The notes beneath the pieces were generated by a model that was given only the letters and a program-made list of their open reading frames with translations, was not told where the DNA came from and did no database searches. From Sphingobacterium sp. UBA5670 (lineage in GTDB: Bacteria; Bacteroidota; Bacteroidia; Sphingobacteriales; Sphingobacteriaceae), in contig NZ_DIIM01000021.1 in assembly GCF_002420705.1 (NCBI RefSeq), positions 466,581-530,580 of the forward strand: a stretch of 64,000 nt of DNA, given 5' to 3'. This document shows, one piece after another, positions 33,261-40,551 of the stretch (position 1 is the first letter of the stretch; every line of letters starts with the position of its first letter). The translations under genes and the position numbers were made by a program.

Positions 33261-33958
33261 TTAGCGAATTGAGATCGGCCCATTTCTTGATTCAAAAAAA
33301 CTCCAATCTATGTTTTGGCATTTCTTAAAACCAAATATAAAGTGCTCGATCAGAGATTCAACCCACCGTTTACAATTCGCCAAAAAAGATTTACGATTCG
33401 TTCGTTGTATTATTTTAATCGACCGGTTAATTAGTTCTTTACTGCTAAAAGAAAAAAAAGCATATTGATGGACACAATTAAAACTGTTTATGAAATTGAT
33501 TAAAAATATTTTGACGATGCTTGTACCTCTTACCTTATTCAGTGGCACAGTCTTTTCCCAAACCAAAGGAGCTTTCTTCTTTCGTGATCTTATTCGACTG
33601 ATTCTTAAAAGGCTCTCCAATGGAGCCGCAGTATATAACACCTGTGGTTGTCCTTTTTTATATTGGCATCGGGCACACCAATCTTCTGCCTACAATTGTA
33701 TTTATTTACCGTCCTCCCCCTGAATTACACTACTGCACCAGTGATAATATTGGCCATCGATAAAAACTTGGCTGGTATCAATAGTCTGTGGAAGTTTTGC
33801 TCCAAGATTATAATTGTTCCGTGCTTTAGCAACATAGGCAGTTCCGGTATATTTCCCCCTAATAGAAAGGATCTATAATAATACTCTTTAAATAATTGAT
33901 CAAAATGCTGTACTATCTGTTTCATTACATAACTCGGCGACAGGAAGGTCAAATACAT
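33261..33958 (-). pseudogene. Decayed protein-coding remnant, possibly a glycosidase
   Basis: On the minus strand, the frame between about 33875 and a stop at 33702 encodes a protein-like stretch: AKLPQTIDTSQVFIDG followed by QYYHWCSSVIQGEDGK. The W-C-S-S-V-I-x-G-E-D-G-K run resembles the N-terminal conserved part of GH43-like glycosidases (usual form W-C-G-S-V-I-K-G-E-D-G-K). It is followed by stops and frame changes; the 126-codon frame 33641-33261 may contain shifted parts. A leftward terminator sits at 33141-33173. The family name is tentative. Confidence 0.35.
33490..33723 (+). other. Open frame beginning with a signal peptide-like sequence, unclear
   Basis: The plus-strand frame starts MKLIKNILTMLVPLTLFSGT and continues VFSQTKG, a good Bacteroidota signal peptide with a likely cleavage site after the Gln region. 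The rest (77 residues in all) matches nothing I know and overlaps the minus-strand remnant. It could be a truncated secreted-protein gene or chance. Confidence 0.25.
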
Positions 33959-34003
33959 TCCTATTTTTTATGTAAAGTTTCAAATATGACCGTGCTACAA
34001 CTA

Positions 34004-34017
34004 GGTCAAATTTGACC
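34004..34017. promoter_or_regulatory. Perfect 14-base palindrome
   Basis: GGTCAAATTTGACC lies 46 bases upstream of the minus-strand remnant (33958); a half copy (AGGTCAAAT) is at 33946. It may be an old operator. Confidence 0.4.
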
Positions 34018-34609
34018 AATATCGGTGTTTTATTTGCAAGCATTTAGGTTTGCGATGTGTCATTCAAATAAAACAATAGAGCACCAAAATATGCTTGCCC
34101 TATCCGCTTCGGTAAAGTTTCGGCATAGTTCCGTAAAAGCTTCGGGATAACGTCGTAACAGCTTAGATGTGCTAGCGACATGAATACGACATGAGTCCGT
34201 GTTGTCTCCGAGTTAGAGACGGAAGGAAGGCTAAAGCACGACGGTCGGAAGATGCACTGACATCGACGATGTTCAGACTCTGGGCCGAACAAGAGTCGAA
34301 TAGGAGCCAATTAAAAGGGGAAGCTGCGCCGAATAATAGTCGGAAAAAAAATGATCGTCAACACATAGACATAGAATACACACGAATATCACTCGGAAAA
34401 AGGTACTAAATGCTTCAGAAAAAATCAATCGAGCAATATGACTATTACTCAAAGATTAACGTCAATACCAGTTTCGCATCAAAAGCAGCTAAAACCCGCG
34501 TATCACTACGTTAAGCACAAAAATCGGCTTAACTCATAGTCATTATTTACTGAAGATGGCTTTATTCTTGAAGCTGATCCGAACACAATCCGAATACCAA
34601 CTAAAGAAT
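34018..34609. other. Gene-poor region around array C
   Basis: About 590 bases without a credible gene. The open frames here (34044-34310 on minus, 34191-34409 on plus) lie over the 11-base array and have no protein-like features. The last 60 bases before the MutS-like stop codon contain a short plus-strand open stretch of about 30 codons that I cannot assign. Confidence 0.5.
34106..34347. repeat. Imperfect 11-base-period array C, 22 units
   Basis: Cut into 11-base units from 34106, 16 of 22 units have CG at positions 5-6 (gcttCGgtaaa, gtttCGgcata, gctt-CG-ggata, acgtCGtaaca, aataCGacatg, gagtCGaatag, tagtCGgaaaa). Units at the left end are pyrimidine-rich before CG (CTTCGG), those at the right purine-rich (GACGGAAGG, GTCGAA), as in array A. 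The phase holds across all 242 bases with no shift. Confidence 0.65.
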
Positions 34610-35962
34610 TCAATTTTGTCCTGCCTCGAAATTGATTTTCCGAAGTATCTCAAATACGCCTTCTTTCCGCAGTAACCACATGCCTAACTTTTCTTCAGCA
34701 ACACCATCCAAAAGTTGATAGGTAAAGATAAGACCCGCCTTTTCATCAAACTGGACTTCTAGATGCTTTTGAGCAACGCGTTCCTTCTGCAGGATGGGAC
34801 ATATTTCTGTAATATGTGATGACAATAAAAATACACTATTCTCATACTCTTTCAAACCGTTAACCAACTCCAAGGTTGCTTCACTGGCATCACGGTGGTT
34901 TGTTCCCTTGAATAGCTCATCCATCAAAACAAACATTCGCTTACCGGATGCCAGTAACTCCGCCAAATGTTTAACCCGTAATACCTCATTAAAAAAGTGG
35001 CTTGCTCCTGTGCTCAAATTATCACCTAAATTTATCGTCGCCATTATTCCGTCAAAAAGTACCGTCTTCATAGCATCCGCAGGAACCGGGAAACCAAGAT
35101 GAGCCAGATATACACAGCTTCCAATTGTCTTCAACAAAGTAGATTTGCCCGTCATATTTGCTCCCGTCAGATACCATACATTATTTTCTCTTTTTATTTC
35201 GACATCATTTTTAATAGCCCCCTCAATAAATAAATTATAGGCACCATGTATGGAAATCATATCCGAATCAGAGATTTGTTCGTGAATCTCAGGAAAAACA
35301 AGATCTTTCCCTTTAATACATTTTGCTACACTGAACAAAGCGTCTAAGTGATATAAAACATGAAAGACTCCACGTATTGCGTTTCGCTTTATATTTCTAA
35401 AGAGATAATCGTATTTGATCATCAGTTCCTTGGAAAATTTATTTTTTATTAACTGTTTGAGCTCTCCCCGATCGATATCTTCTAATACACAATTTACCCG
35501 TTGACAATATTCTTCCAGAATAATCAATGTATGATCCTTTAATCTTGCAGATTCAAAAAAAACAATGAGCTCCTCAATTACCTTCGCTATTTCGTGAATA
35601 GAACGTTTGATAAGTATCTCCCGCTTTTTAAAATCCAGAGACAAAAAATTCGTTGACACCATTTCCAGATAATAAGTAGCCCGAGAAGGTGAATAGGGTT
35701 CTTGCGGCAGAGACAAATATTGCTCCAGATCCTGCATCATATACTTATCCAATAGATCCGAAATATCAACTTCTTGCATAAAAAGAATTAAATGCTGTCT
35801 GTTTTCTATTTCCAATTTGGAAGAAAGAGGTTCAAGAAAATAGCTATATAACATGTCCCGCCCACCTAGCGTAACTGTACAATCGAAAAAATCGATCATA
35901 TCCTTATACCTATTGTTGGTAACATTTAAATCCGCTAAGGTTTGCTTGTCAACGATCGACAT
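34610..35962 (-). CDS. Short MutS-family ATPase
   Basis: Protein of 450 residues, about half the length of MutS. It lacks the N-terminal mismatch-binding and connector domains and keeps a helical lever/clamp-like part (about 1-235) and the MutS ATPase domain. Walker A is GANMTGKST at 267-275; the Walker B region is MFVLMDELFKGTNHRDASEA, followed by the switch His in LLSSHITEI. These short 'MutS-related' proteins are widespread in Bacteroidota and are not expected to recognise mismatches; their role is unknown. The C-terminal helix-turn-helix for dimerisation is retained (EEKLGMWLLRKEGVFEIL). Confidence 0.88.
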   Translation of the reverse strand: MSIVDKQTLADLNVTNNRYKDMIDFFDCTVTLGGRDMLYSYFLEPLSSKLEIENRQHLILFMQEVDISDLLDKYMMQDLEQYLSLPQEPYSPSRATYYLEMVSTNFLSLDFKKREILIKRSIHEIAKVIEELIVFFESARLKDHTLIILEEYCQRVNCVLEDIDRGELKQLIKNKFSKELMIKYDYLFRNIKRNAIRGVFHVLYHLDALFSVAKCIKGKDLVFPEIHEQISDSDMISIHGAYNLFIEGAIKNDVEIKRENNVWYLTGANMTGKSTLLKTIGSCVYLAHLGFPVPADAMKTVLFDGIMATINLGDNLSTGASHFFNEVLRVKHLAELLASGKRMFVLMDELFKGTNHRDASEATLELVNGLKEYENSVFLLSSHITEICPILQKERVAQKHLEVQFDEKAGLIFTYQLLDGVAEEKLGMWLLRKEGVFEILRKINFEAGQN

Positions 35963-36126
35963 AATTTATTTATTGTGGCTCTTTATTTAAACTTACTCAA
36001 AGTCATTGTAATTAGCAAAACTGTATTAGAATAACCAAGCTATGTCCTCCATCTATGCAAAGGATAAGATGGCTAATGTATCTTCATATGAAAAGATAAA
36101 GATGAAGATTATAAATATTACTAAAA

Positions 36127-36162
36127 AAAACACCCGAAAGCATGGGGTACTCCGGGTGTTTT
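36127..36162 (-). terminator. Strong terminator not linked to a protein gene
   Basis: 10-base stem with a 16-base loop; the minus strand continues with eight T, so it works for leftward transcripts. The MutS-like gene starts downstream of it at 35962, so it separates that gene from anything upstream. Confidence 0.8.
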
Positions 36163-36250
36163 AGCCATATTATTAACCTATTTTATGAAAAGTGCCCTTG
36201 AATGGGCAACACTAAAATAGAAAAAAACTTTGTATAAACAAAATAAAATC
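36127..36250 (-). ncRNA. Candidate small RNA on the minus strand
   Basis: On the minus strand a small hairpin (TGCCC/GGGCA, 36193-36208) is followed by a strong terminator: AAAACACCCG at 36127-36136 paired with 36153-36162, then eight T. Nothing encodes a protein between this terminator and the next gene (start 36474, opposite strand). A short transcript starting somewhere left of about 36340 is the simplest explanation. The 5' end given is a guess. Confidence 0.35.
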
Positions 36251-36473
36251 GAAAAAAATCTTTTTTTCAAAAGCACTAAACCGGTTAAACATCAATTTGG
36301 CCATACAGCAGGTCACAAAGATTCCATATAATTCGCTAACTTGATAATAAAGAACCTGTTTAATCTTACATCAATTTGCGAGCCCACGATGGCAGACAAG
36401 AATCAAAGTACCGCAGCCATGCGCATTGATCACCGGATTTTGTTTAATTTTAATCGATCAAATAATATTAGCT

Positions 36474-37049
36474 ATGACCGAACGGGAAATTCTGAGACAA
36501 CATATCGACAAAACCGTCCAGTTGAACGACGAACAATTCGACTACTTCTTTTCTTTTTTTAAACCGGTCTCCTTTAAAAAGAAACAAATAATTATCCATC
36601 AAGGAGATCTTGTGGAACAAGAGTATTTTGTGCTAAATGGTTGTCTAAAGACCTACTTCACCAATGATGAACAAAAAATGCATATCTTACAGTTCGCCAC
36701 AAAAACCTGGTGGGCTTCCGATTATAATGCATTGCATAACCACAACCATGCTAAGGTCAATTTAGATTGCGTCAGCGATGCAGACACGCTTTGCTTATCA
36801 AACGAGGATCGTGAAAAAGTATGTAGGGACATTCACGAAGTTGAAACCTTTTTTAGATGGCGCTCCAATAAAGGATACATTGGGCTACAAAAAAGAATCA
36901 TGTCACTGCTGAACAGCAATGCTCGAAGCCGTTACGAAGAACTCATGCAGCAATATCCTGAACTTTACAATCTCGTTCCCAAGCATTTGATTGCAGCATA
37001 TCTGGGCGTTTCTCGCGAAACACTGAGCAGACTGTACCAAGCCAAATAG
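36474..37049 (+). CDS. Crp/Fnr family transcriptional regulator
   Basis: From the ATG at 36474 (MTEREILRQHID) the protein has 191 residues; an upstream in-frame ATG at 36426 adds 16 hydrophobic residues not found in the family. It has a cyclic-nucleotide-binding-like domain (IIHQGDLVEQEYFVLNGCLKTYF) and a C-terminal helix-turn-helix (LVPKHLIAAYLGVSRETLSRLYQ). No Fnr-type Cys cluster is present. Its stop codon almost touches the first of two CRP-like palindromes that precede the DJ-1/PfpI gene, the likely target. Confidence 0.9.
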   Translation: MTEREILRQHIDKTVQLNDEQFDYFFSFFKPVSFKKKQIIIHQGDLVEQEYFVLNGCLKTYFTNDEQKMHILQFATKTWWASDYNALHNHNHAKVNLDCVSDADTLCLSNEDREKVCRDIHEVETFFRWRSNKGYIGLQKRIMSLLNSNARSRYEELMQQYPELYNLVPKHLIAAYLGVSRETLSRLYQAK

Positions 37050-37103
37050 TGTGATCTAGATCACAAAAGCAAAACCATTCTCCAAATTGTGATGTATATC
37101 ACA
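37050..37103. promoter_or_regulatory. Two CRP-like palindromes upstream of the DJ-1/PfpI gene
   Basis: Site 1 is TGTGATCTAGATCACA (37050-37065), a perfect 16-base palindrome. Site 2 is TGTGATGTATATCACA (37088-37103), with six-base arms TGTGAT/ATCACA. Their centres are 38 bases apart, and a TACTTTG element resembling the -7 consensus follows at 37127. The Crp/Fnr protein encoded just before is the obvious candidate binder. Confidence 0.75.
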
Positions 37104-37238
37104 TAGGGCATTGGCAATTTATCCCCTACTTTGTATTATCGTTTTAAACAGTATTTTTTTTAGATGCTGCTATTTGATTGATTTAGATTGACCTGATGTA
37201 AATCTCCTAGCTTCATCACCACTAAAACAAATTAAGAT

Positions 37239-37937
37239 ATGAAAAAAGACAAATTAAAAGTATTGGTTGTATTGACATCACATGATGAATTAGGAAACAC
37301 TGGAGAAAAGACCGGTTTTTGGGTTGAGGAATTTGCAGCACCTTACTATGTTTTGCAAGATTCAGGAGTGGACATTACGATCGCTTCACCAAAAGGAGGA
37401 CAACCGCCAATCGATCCGAAAAGTGCACTCCCGGATTTCCAAACAGAAGCTACCAAACGATTTGATGCAGATAATGAACTTCAAACCAAATTAGCAAACA
37501 GCATTCCTTTGGACCATATCAATGAGCAGGATTATGATGCGGTTTTCTATCCTGGTGGCCATGGCCCTTTGTGGGATTTAAGCAACGATAAGACATCCAT
37601 TGCATTGATCGAGTCATTTTGGGCACACAACAAACCCGTAGCCGCCGTATGCCATGCCCCAGCTGTATTTCGCTATGTCAAAGAAAGCAATGGTCATCCA
37701 CTGGTCAAAGGCAGAAAAGTTACTGGTTTTTCCAATAGTGAGGAGGAAGCAGTTCAGCTAACGGATGTCGTCCCTTTTTTAGTAGAGGATGAGCTCATCA
37801 AATTGGGTGGGCAGTACAGCAAAGGAGAAGATTGGCACAGTTACGTTGTCAAAGACGGTAATTTAATTACTGGACAAAACCCGGGGTCTTCTGAAGAAAC
37901 AGCAAAGGCTCTGTTCGCACTATTAACGAATGTATAA
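37239..37937 (+). CDS. DJ-1/PfpI (type 1 glutamine amidotransferase-like) protein
   Basis: Protein of 232 residues of the DJ-1/PfpI/Hsp31 fold. The nucleophile elbow is AAVCHAPAVF with Cys138-His139; Glu30 (FWVEEF) is the conserved carboxylate, and FYPGGHGPLWDL is the oxyanion-side loop. This form resembles the chaperone/glyoxalase III branch (YDR533C-like), which detoxifies methylglyoxal, rather than true amidotransferases. It is preceded by two CRP-like sites and a Crp/Fnr gene and is probably induced under a stress that this regulator senses. Confidence 0.92.
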   Translation: MKKDKLKVLVVLTSHDELGNTGEKTGFWVEEFAAPYYVLQDSGVDITIASPKGGQPPIDPKSALPDFQTEATKRFDADNELQTKLANSIPLDHINEQDYDAVFYPGGHGPLWDLSNDKTSIALIESFWAHNKPVAAVCHAPAVFRYVKESNGHPLVKGRKVTGFSNSEEEAVQLTDVVPFLVEDELIKLGGQYSKGEDWHSYVVKDGNLITGQNPGSSEETAKALFALLTNV

Positions 37938-37961
37938 CAAGTTATTAAAAAACTTTTTCAT

Positions 37962-37994
37962 AAAAAAGCTAGACGGATAAAGTCTAGCTTTTTT
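37962..37994. terminator. Strong bidirectional terminator
   Basis: A perfect 13-base stem (AAAAAAGCTAGAC at 37962-37974 with 37982-37994) with A and T runs built into the arms, between the convergent DJ-1/PfpI and GH2 genes. Confidence 0.9.
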
Positions 37995-38026
37995 ATCGGA
38001 TTTTTGCCCATGTCAAATCTGTCCGA

Positions 38027-40525
38027 CTATTTTATTTGGCGTTCTAATGTTGCTGTTTTTAACCATGGCGAACTAAAACGTATCGCTATATTTTCTCCAG
38101 ACTGACCAAGCGCTTGGAAATAGACGATCATTTTTCCATGATAAACGCGTTGTTTATTGTCTGTATAGTCACCCATATCGGCATTATTTCCGGCTTCCAT
38201 TCCGAGCAAACGTGCGTTTCCGACGACGTCGCAAGTGATCTCATCTTCCGAAAGGATGACGGGAAGCCCCTTCTCATCCAGTATCTTCAAAGCAATCTGC
38301 AGCACATCGCCGGATTTTACTTGCTGATTCCCCAAAATGACGGCTTCTATAGTACTTGGTCTTTGGCTAGATTGAATGGACTCTCTAACAATTTCTTTTC
38401 CATTGGTAGCTAAGCCAATAACCTCCAGTTTACCCATGGCATAAGGAATATCCCAAAAGATAATACCGGTCTTTTGATCGTACTTTTTCTCCTGCCCGAC
38501 GACCTGTCCATTTAGTTCCAATCGTGCGGCGACACTATTTGTATAACATACCACGCGGATTTGCTGGCCGGCCTGATAGTTCCAGATAGGCCAGGCATCC
38601 ATGGAGGGCGCTTCGTTTTTTCGCTGTCCCTGCTCAGATTCCAATGCCGACCAGACATCAGTAACTGCGGCTCCCCCCTTCAATGGATAGGTTCCTAAGT
38701 AAGCCATCGGTTTGTCGGCCCAGAGGGATTGACGATAGTATCCCCTTGGTTTAATAAATCCTGCAAAGTCTAACAGTCCCGAATAAAATCCTCGCGAAGG
38801 CCAACGACCTGACTCACCGAGATAGTCAATACCTGTCCACAAAAACTGCCCAAAAATATGATTGTTGTCGCGTACGGCGAGCCATGCTGGAAAATCGTGC
38901 CGGTTCTCGCTTCCGAAAATTACGCGCTCCGGGTAGCGCTGATGATCCTGTTGATACCGACTTTCGGTATAATTGTAGCCGGCAATATCGAGTGCTCCTG
39001 GATAGGCTGTTTCGTTAGACATTGCCACACCAGCAAGCCCTGCTGTAACAGCCCTACTTTTATCATATTTTTTCACAACCGCAACCAAACGTTTAGCAAT
39101 ATCACCTAATCGCATCGCATCTGGTGCATCCTTTTTATAACCGCCATACGATGCCTGCGTAAAGCCCCCCTCCTTCTTCTCGCCGTTAAGGACAGGATGT
39201 GAATAAGGGTCATTTGGATAATCAACTTCGTTACCTATGCTCCATGCAAAAATCGACAGGTGATTGCGATCCCGCTTGACCATATCTGCCAGATCTTGCT
39301 CTCCCCAGGATTCAAAAAAATCGTATGATCCCTCAAATCCCGGTGTACCAACATTCCATCCCTGTAACCATTTTCTTTTGGGAAACTCCCATTCGTCAAA
39401 GGCTTCATCCATTACCAAAAGACCAAGCTCGTCACATAGGGTATAAAGTGAAGATGCTTGCGGATTATGGCTGGTACGTATCGCATTGACGCCCAAGGAT
39501 TTTAAAGTCAACAGTCTACGGCGCCATACTTCGGTATACATTTCAGAACCGAGCACCCCTGCATCATGATGCAGGCAGACACCTTTGACTTTCATCCATA
39601 CCTTGTTTAAAGCAAAACCCTTATTCGGGTCGAATGTAAAAGTCCTAAAGCCTGTTTTCACCTCTGACTGATCAATCTGCTTACCATTTTGGGTAACAAT
39701 TGTCCGCAAGGTATACTGTACAGGCTGTTCCAAACTCCATAATCTTGGATTCGATACCGTTAATTGTTGCTGTACCGATGCCTTATCAGCAGCCCCCACT
39801 TGAACTTTCTGAAACTTTTTAGCAACAACCTTTCCCATTGGATCGAGCAGCTCTTGCTCCACCCTAATCGGGGCAGCAACCTGTGTACTGTTGACAAGAA
39901 CGACTTCTGTATTTAAAATTCCTTTTTCTTGCTTTAGTTCTGGATAGGCATACACTCCCCATTGGTCAATATGCAGCGCATTAGCCCTTACAAGCCATAC
40001 ATCGCGATAGATTCCCGAACCTGTATACCATCTTGAATCTGCACTTTTACTGTGGTCGACCTTAACAGCGATGGTATTTTCCTTCCCAAACTCAATGTAT
40101 GGTGTGATATCGTAGGAAAAGGAAATGTAGCCATTGGGCCGCTTTCCAACAGATTTACCATTGATAAAAACTTCGCTTCGGTTATAAACACCCTCGAAAT
40201 ATAAAAAGATCTTTTTACCCTGATCTTCCGCAGGTATAGCCAGCTTTTTTTGGTACCAGCCAATGCCACCGGGTAAAAAGCCTGTGGCACTCGCAAGCGT
40301 TGGGCTTAGGGGATATTTCACACCCCAATCATGGGGCAAACTAACCTGCTGCCAGCCGACGTGATTCTTTTCAGCACCTGCTGCTCCCCCGATATCGCCC
40401 AAATGGAAACGCCAATCCGAATTCACTCGTTCGGCGGTGCCAAATCCGGGCTGTGCATATAAGCTATGGATACCTATATACGCCGATGCAGCTAAAACTG
40501 CCAAAGCTTTCATTATTTTTTTCAT
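38027..40525 (-). CDS. Glycoside hydrolase family 2 protein (beta-galactosidase-like)
   Basis: Protein of 832 residues with a signal peptide (to about SLYAQ, residue 25). Order: sugar-binding jelly roll (about 30-180), immunoglobulin-like domain (190-295), TIM barrel (300-600), then C-terminal beta-domains (DUF4982-like and Ig-like). The acid/base is Glu433 in WSIGNEVDYPND, the nucleophile Glu540 in VIFGSENRHDF. In this subgroup beta-galactosidase is most common, but beta-glucuronidase or alpha-arabinopyranosidase are possible. It is the last gene of the leftward PUL, 26 bases after the GH43 gene, so one transcript is likely. Confidence 0.9.
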   Translation of the reverse strand: MKKIMKALAVLAASAYIGIHSLYAQPGFGTAERVNSDWRFHLGDIGGAAGAEKNHVGWQQVSLPHDWGVKYPLSPTLASATGFLPGGIGWYQKKLAIPAEDQGKKIFLYFEGVYNRSEVFINGKSVGKRPNGYISFSYDITPYIEFGKENTIAVKVDHSKSADSRWYTGSGIYRDVWLVRANALHIDQWGVYAYPELKQEKGILNTEVVLVNSTQVAAPIRVEQELLDPMGKVVAKKFQKVQVGAADKASVQQQLTVSNPRLWSLEQPVQYTLRTIVTQNGKQIDQSEVKTGFRTFTFDPNKGFALNKVWMKVKGVCLHHDAGVLGSEMYTEVWRRRLLTLKSLGVNAIRTSHNPQASSLYTLCDELGLLVMDEAFDEWEFPKRKWLQGWNVGTPGFEGSYDFFESWGEQDLADMVKRDRNHLSIFAWSIGNEVDYPNDPYSHPVLNGEKKEGGFTQASYGGYKKDAPDAMRLGDIAKRLVAVVKKYDKSRAVTAGLAGVAMSNETAYPGALDIAGYNYTESRYQQDHQRYPERVIFGSENRHDFPAWLAVRDNNHIFGQFLWTGIDYLGESGRWPSRGFYSGLLDFAGFIKPRGYYRQSLWADKPMAYLGTYPLKGGAAVTDVWSALESEQGQRKNEAPSMDAWPIWNYQAGQQIRVVCYTNSVAARLELNGQVVGQEKKYDQKTGIIFWDIPYAMGKLEVIGLATNGKEIVRESIQSSQRPSTIEAVILGNQQVKSGDVLQIALKILDEKGLPVILSEDEITCDVVGNARLLGMEAGNNADMGDYTDNKQRVYHGKMIVYFQALGQSGENIAIRFSSPWLKTATLERQIK

Positions 40526-40551
40526 TGCACTTCGTTCTTTAGATTTAGTAA

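Larger units (their letters stand above)
35963..36473. other. Intergenic region with a possible small RNA
   Basis: About 510 bases between divergent genes (MutS-like leftward, Crp/Fnr rightward). There is no long open frame. It holds a leftward terminator at 36127-36162 that no known gene uses, and a 12-codon plus-strand open frame at 36185-36220 that may be chance. Confidence 0.5.

Noticed and set aside
33261..33641. 126-codon minus-strand frame as an intact gene
   Set aside because: Low-complexity basic sequence beside stops and frame changes; better seen as part of the decayed remnant.
34044..34409. Overlapping open frames on both strands across array C
   Set aside because: They lie over the 11-base-period sequence, have no protein-like features and no promoter; the openness comes from the repeat.
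34541..34623. Plus-strand stretch of about 30 codons that ends inside the MutS-like gene
   Set aside because: It looks protein-like but is short, has no start and overlaps a real gene on the other strand.
36185..36220. 12-codon plus-strand open frame as a leader peptide
   Set aside because: It begins beyond the terminator hairpin rather than before it and overlaps the candidate minus-strand RNA; chance is likelier.
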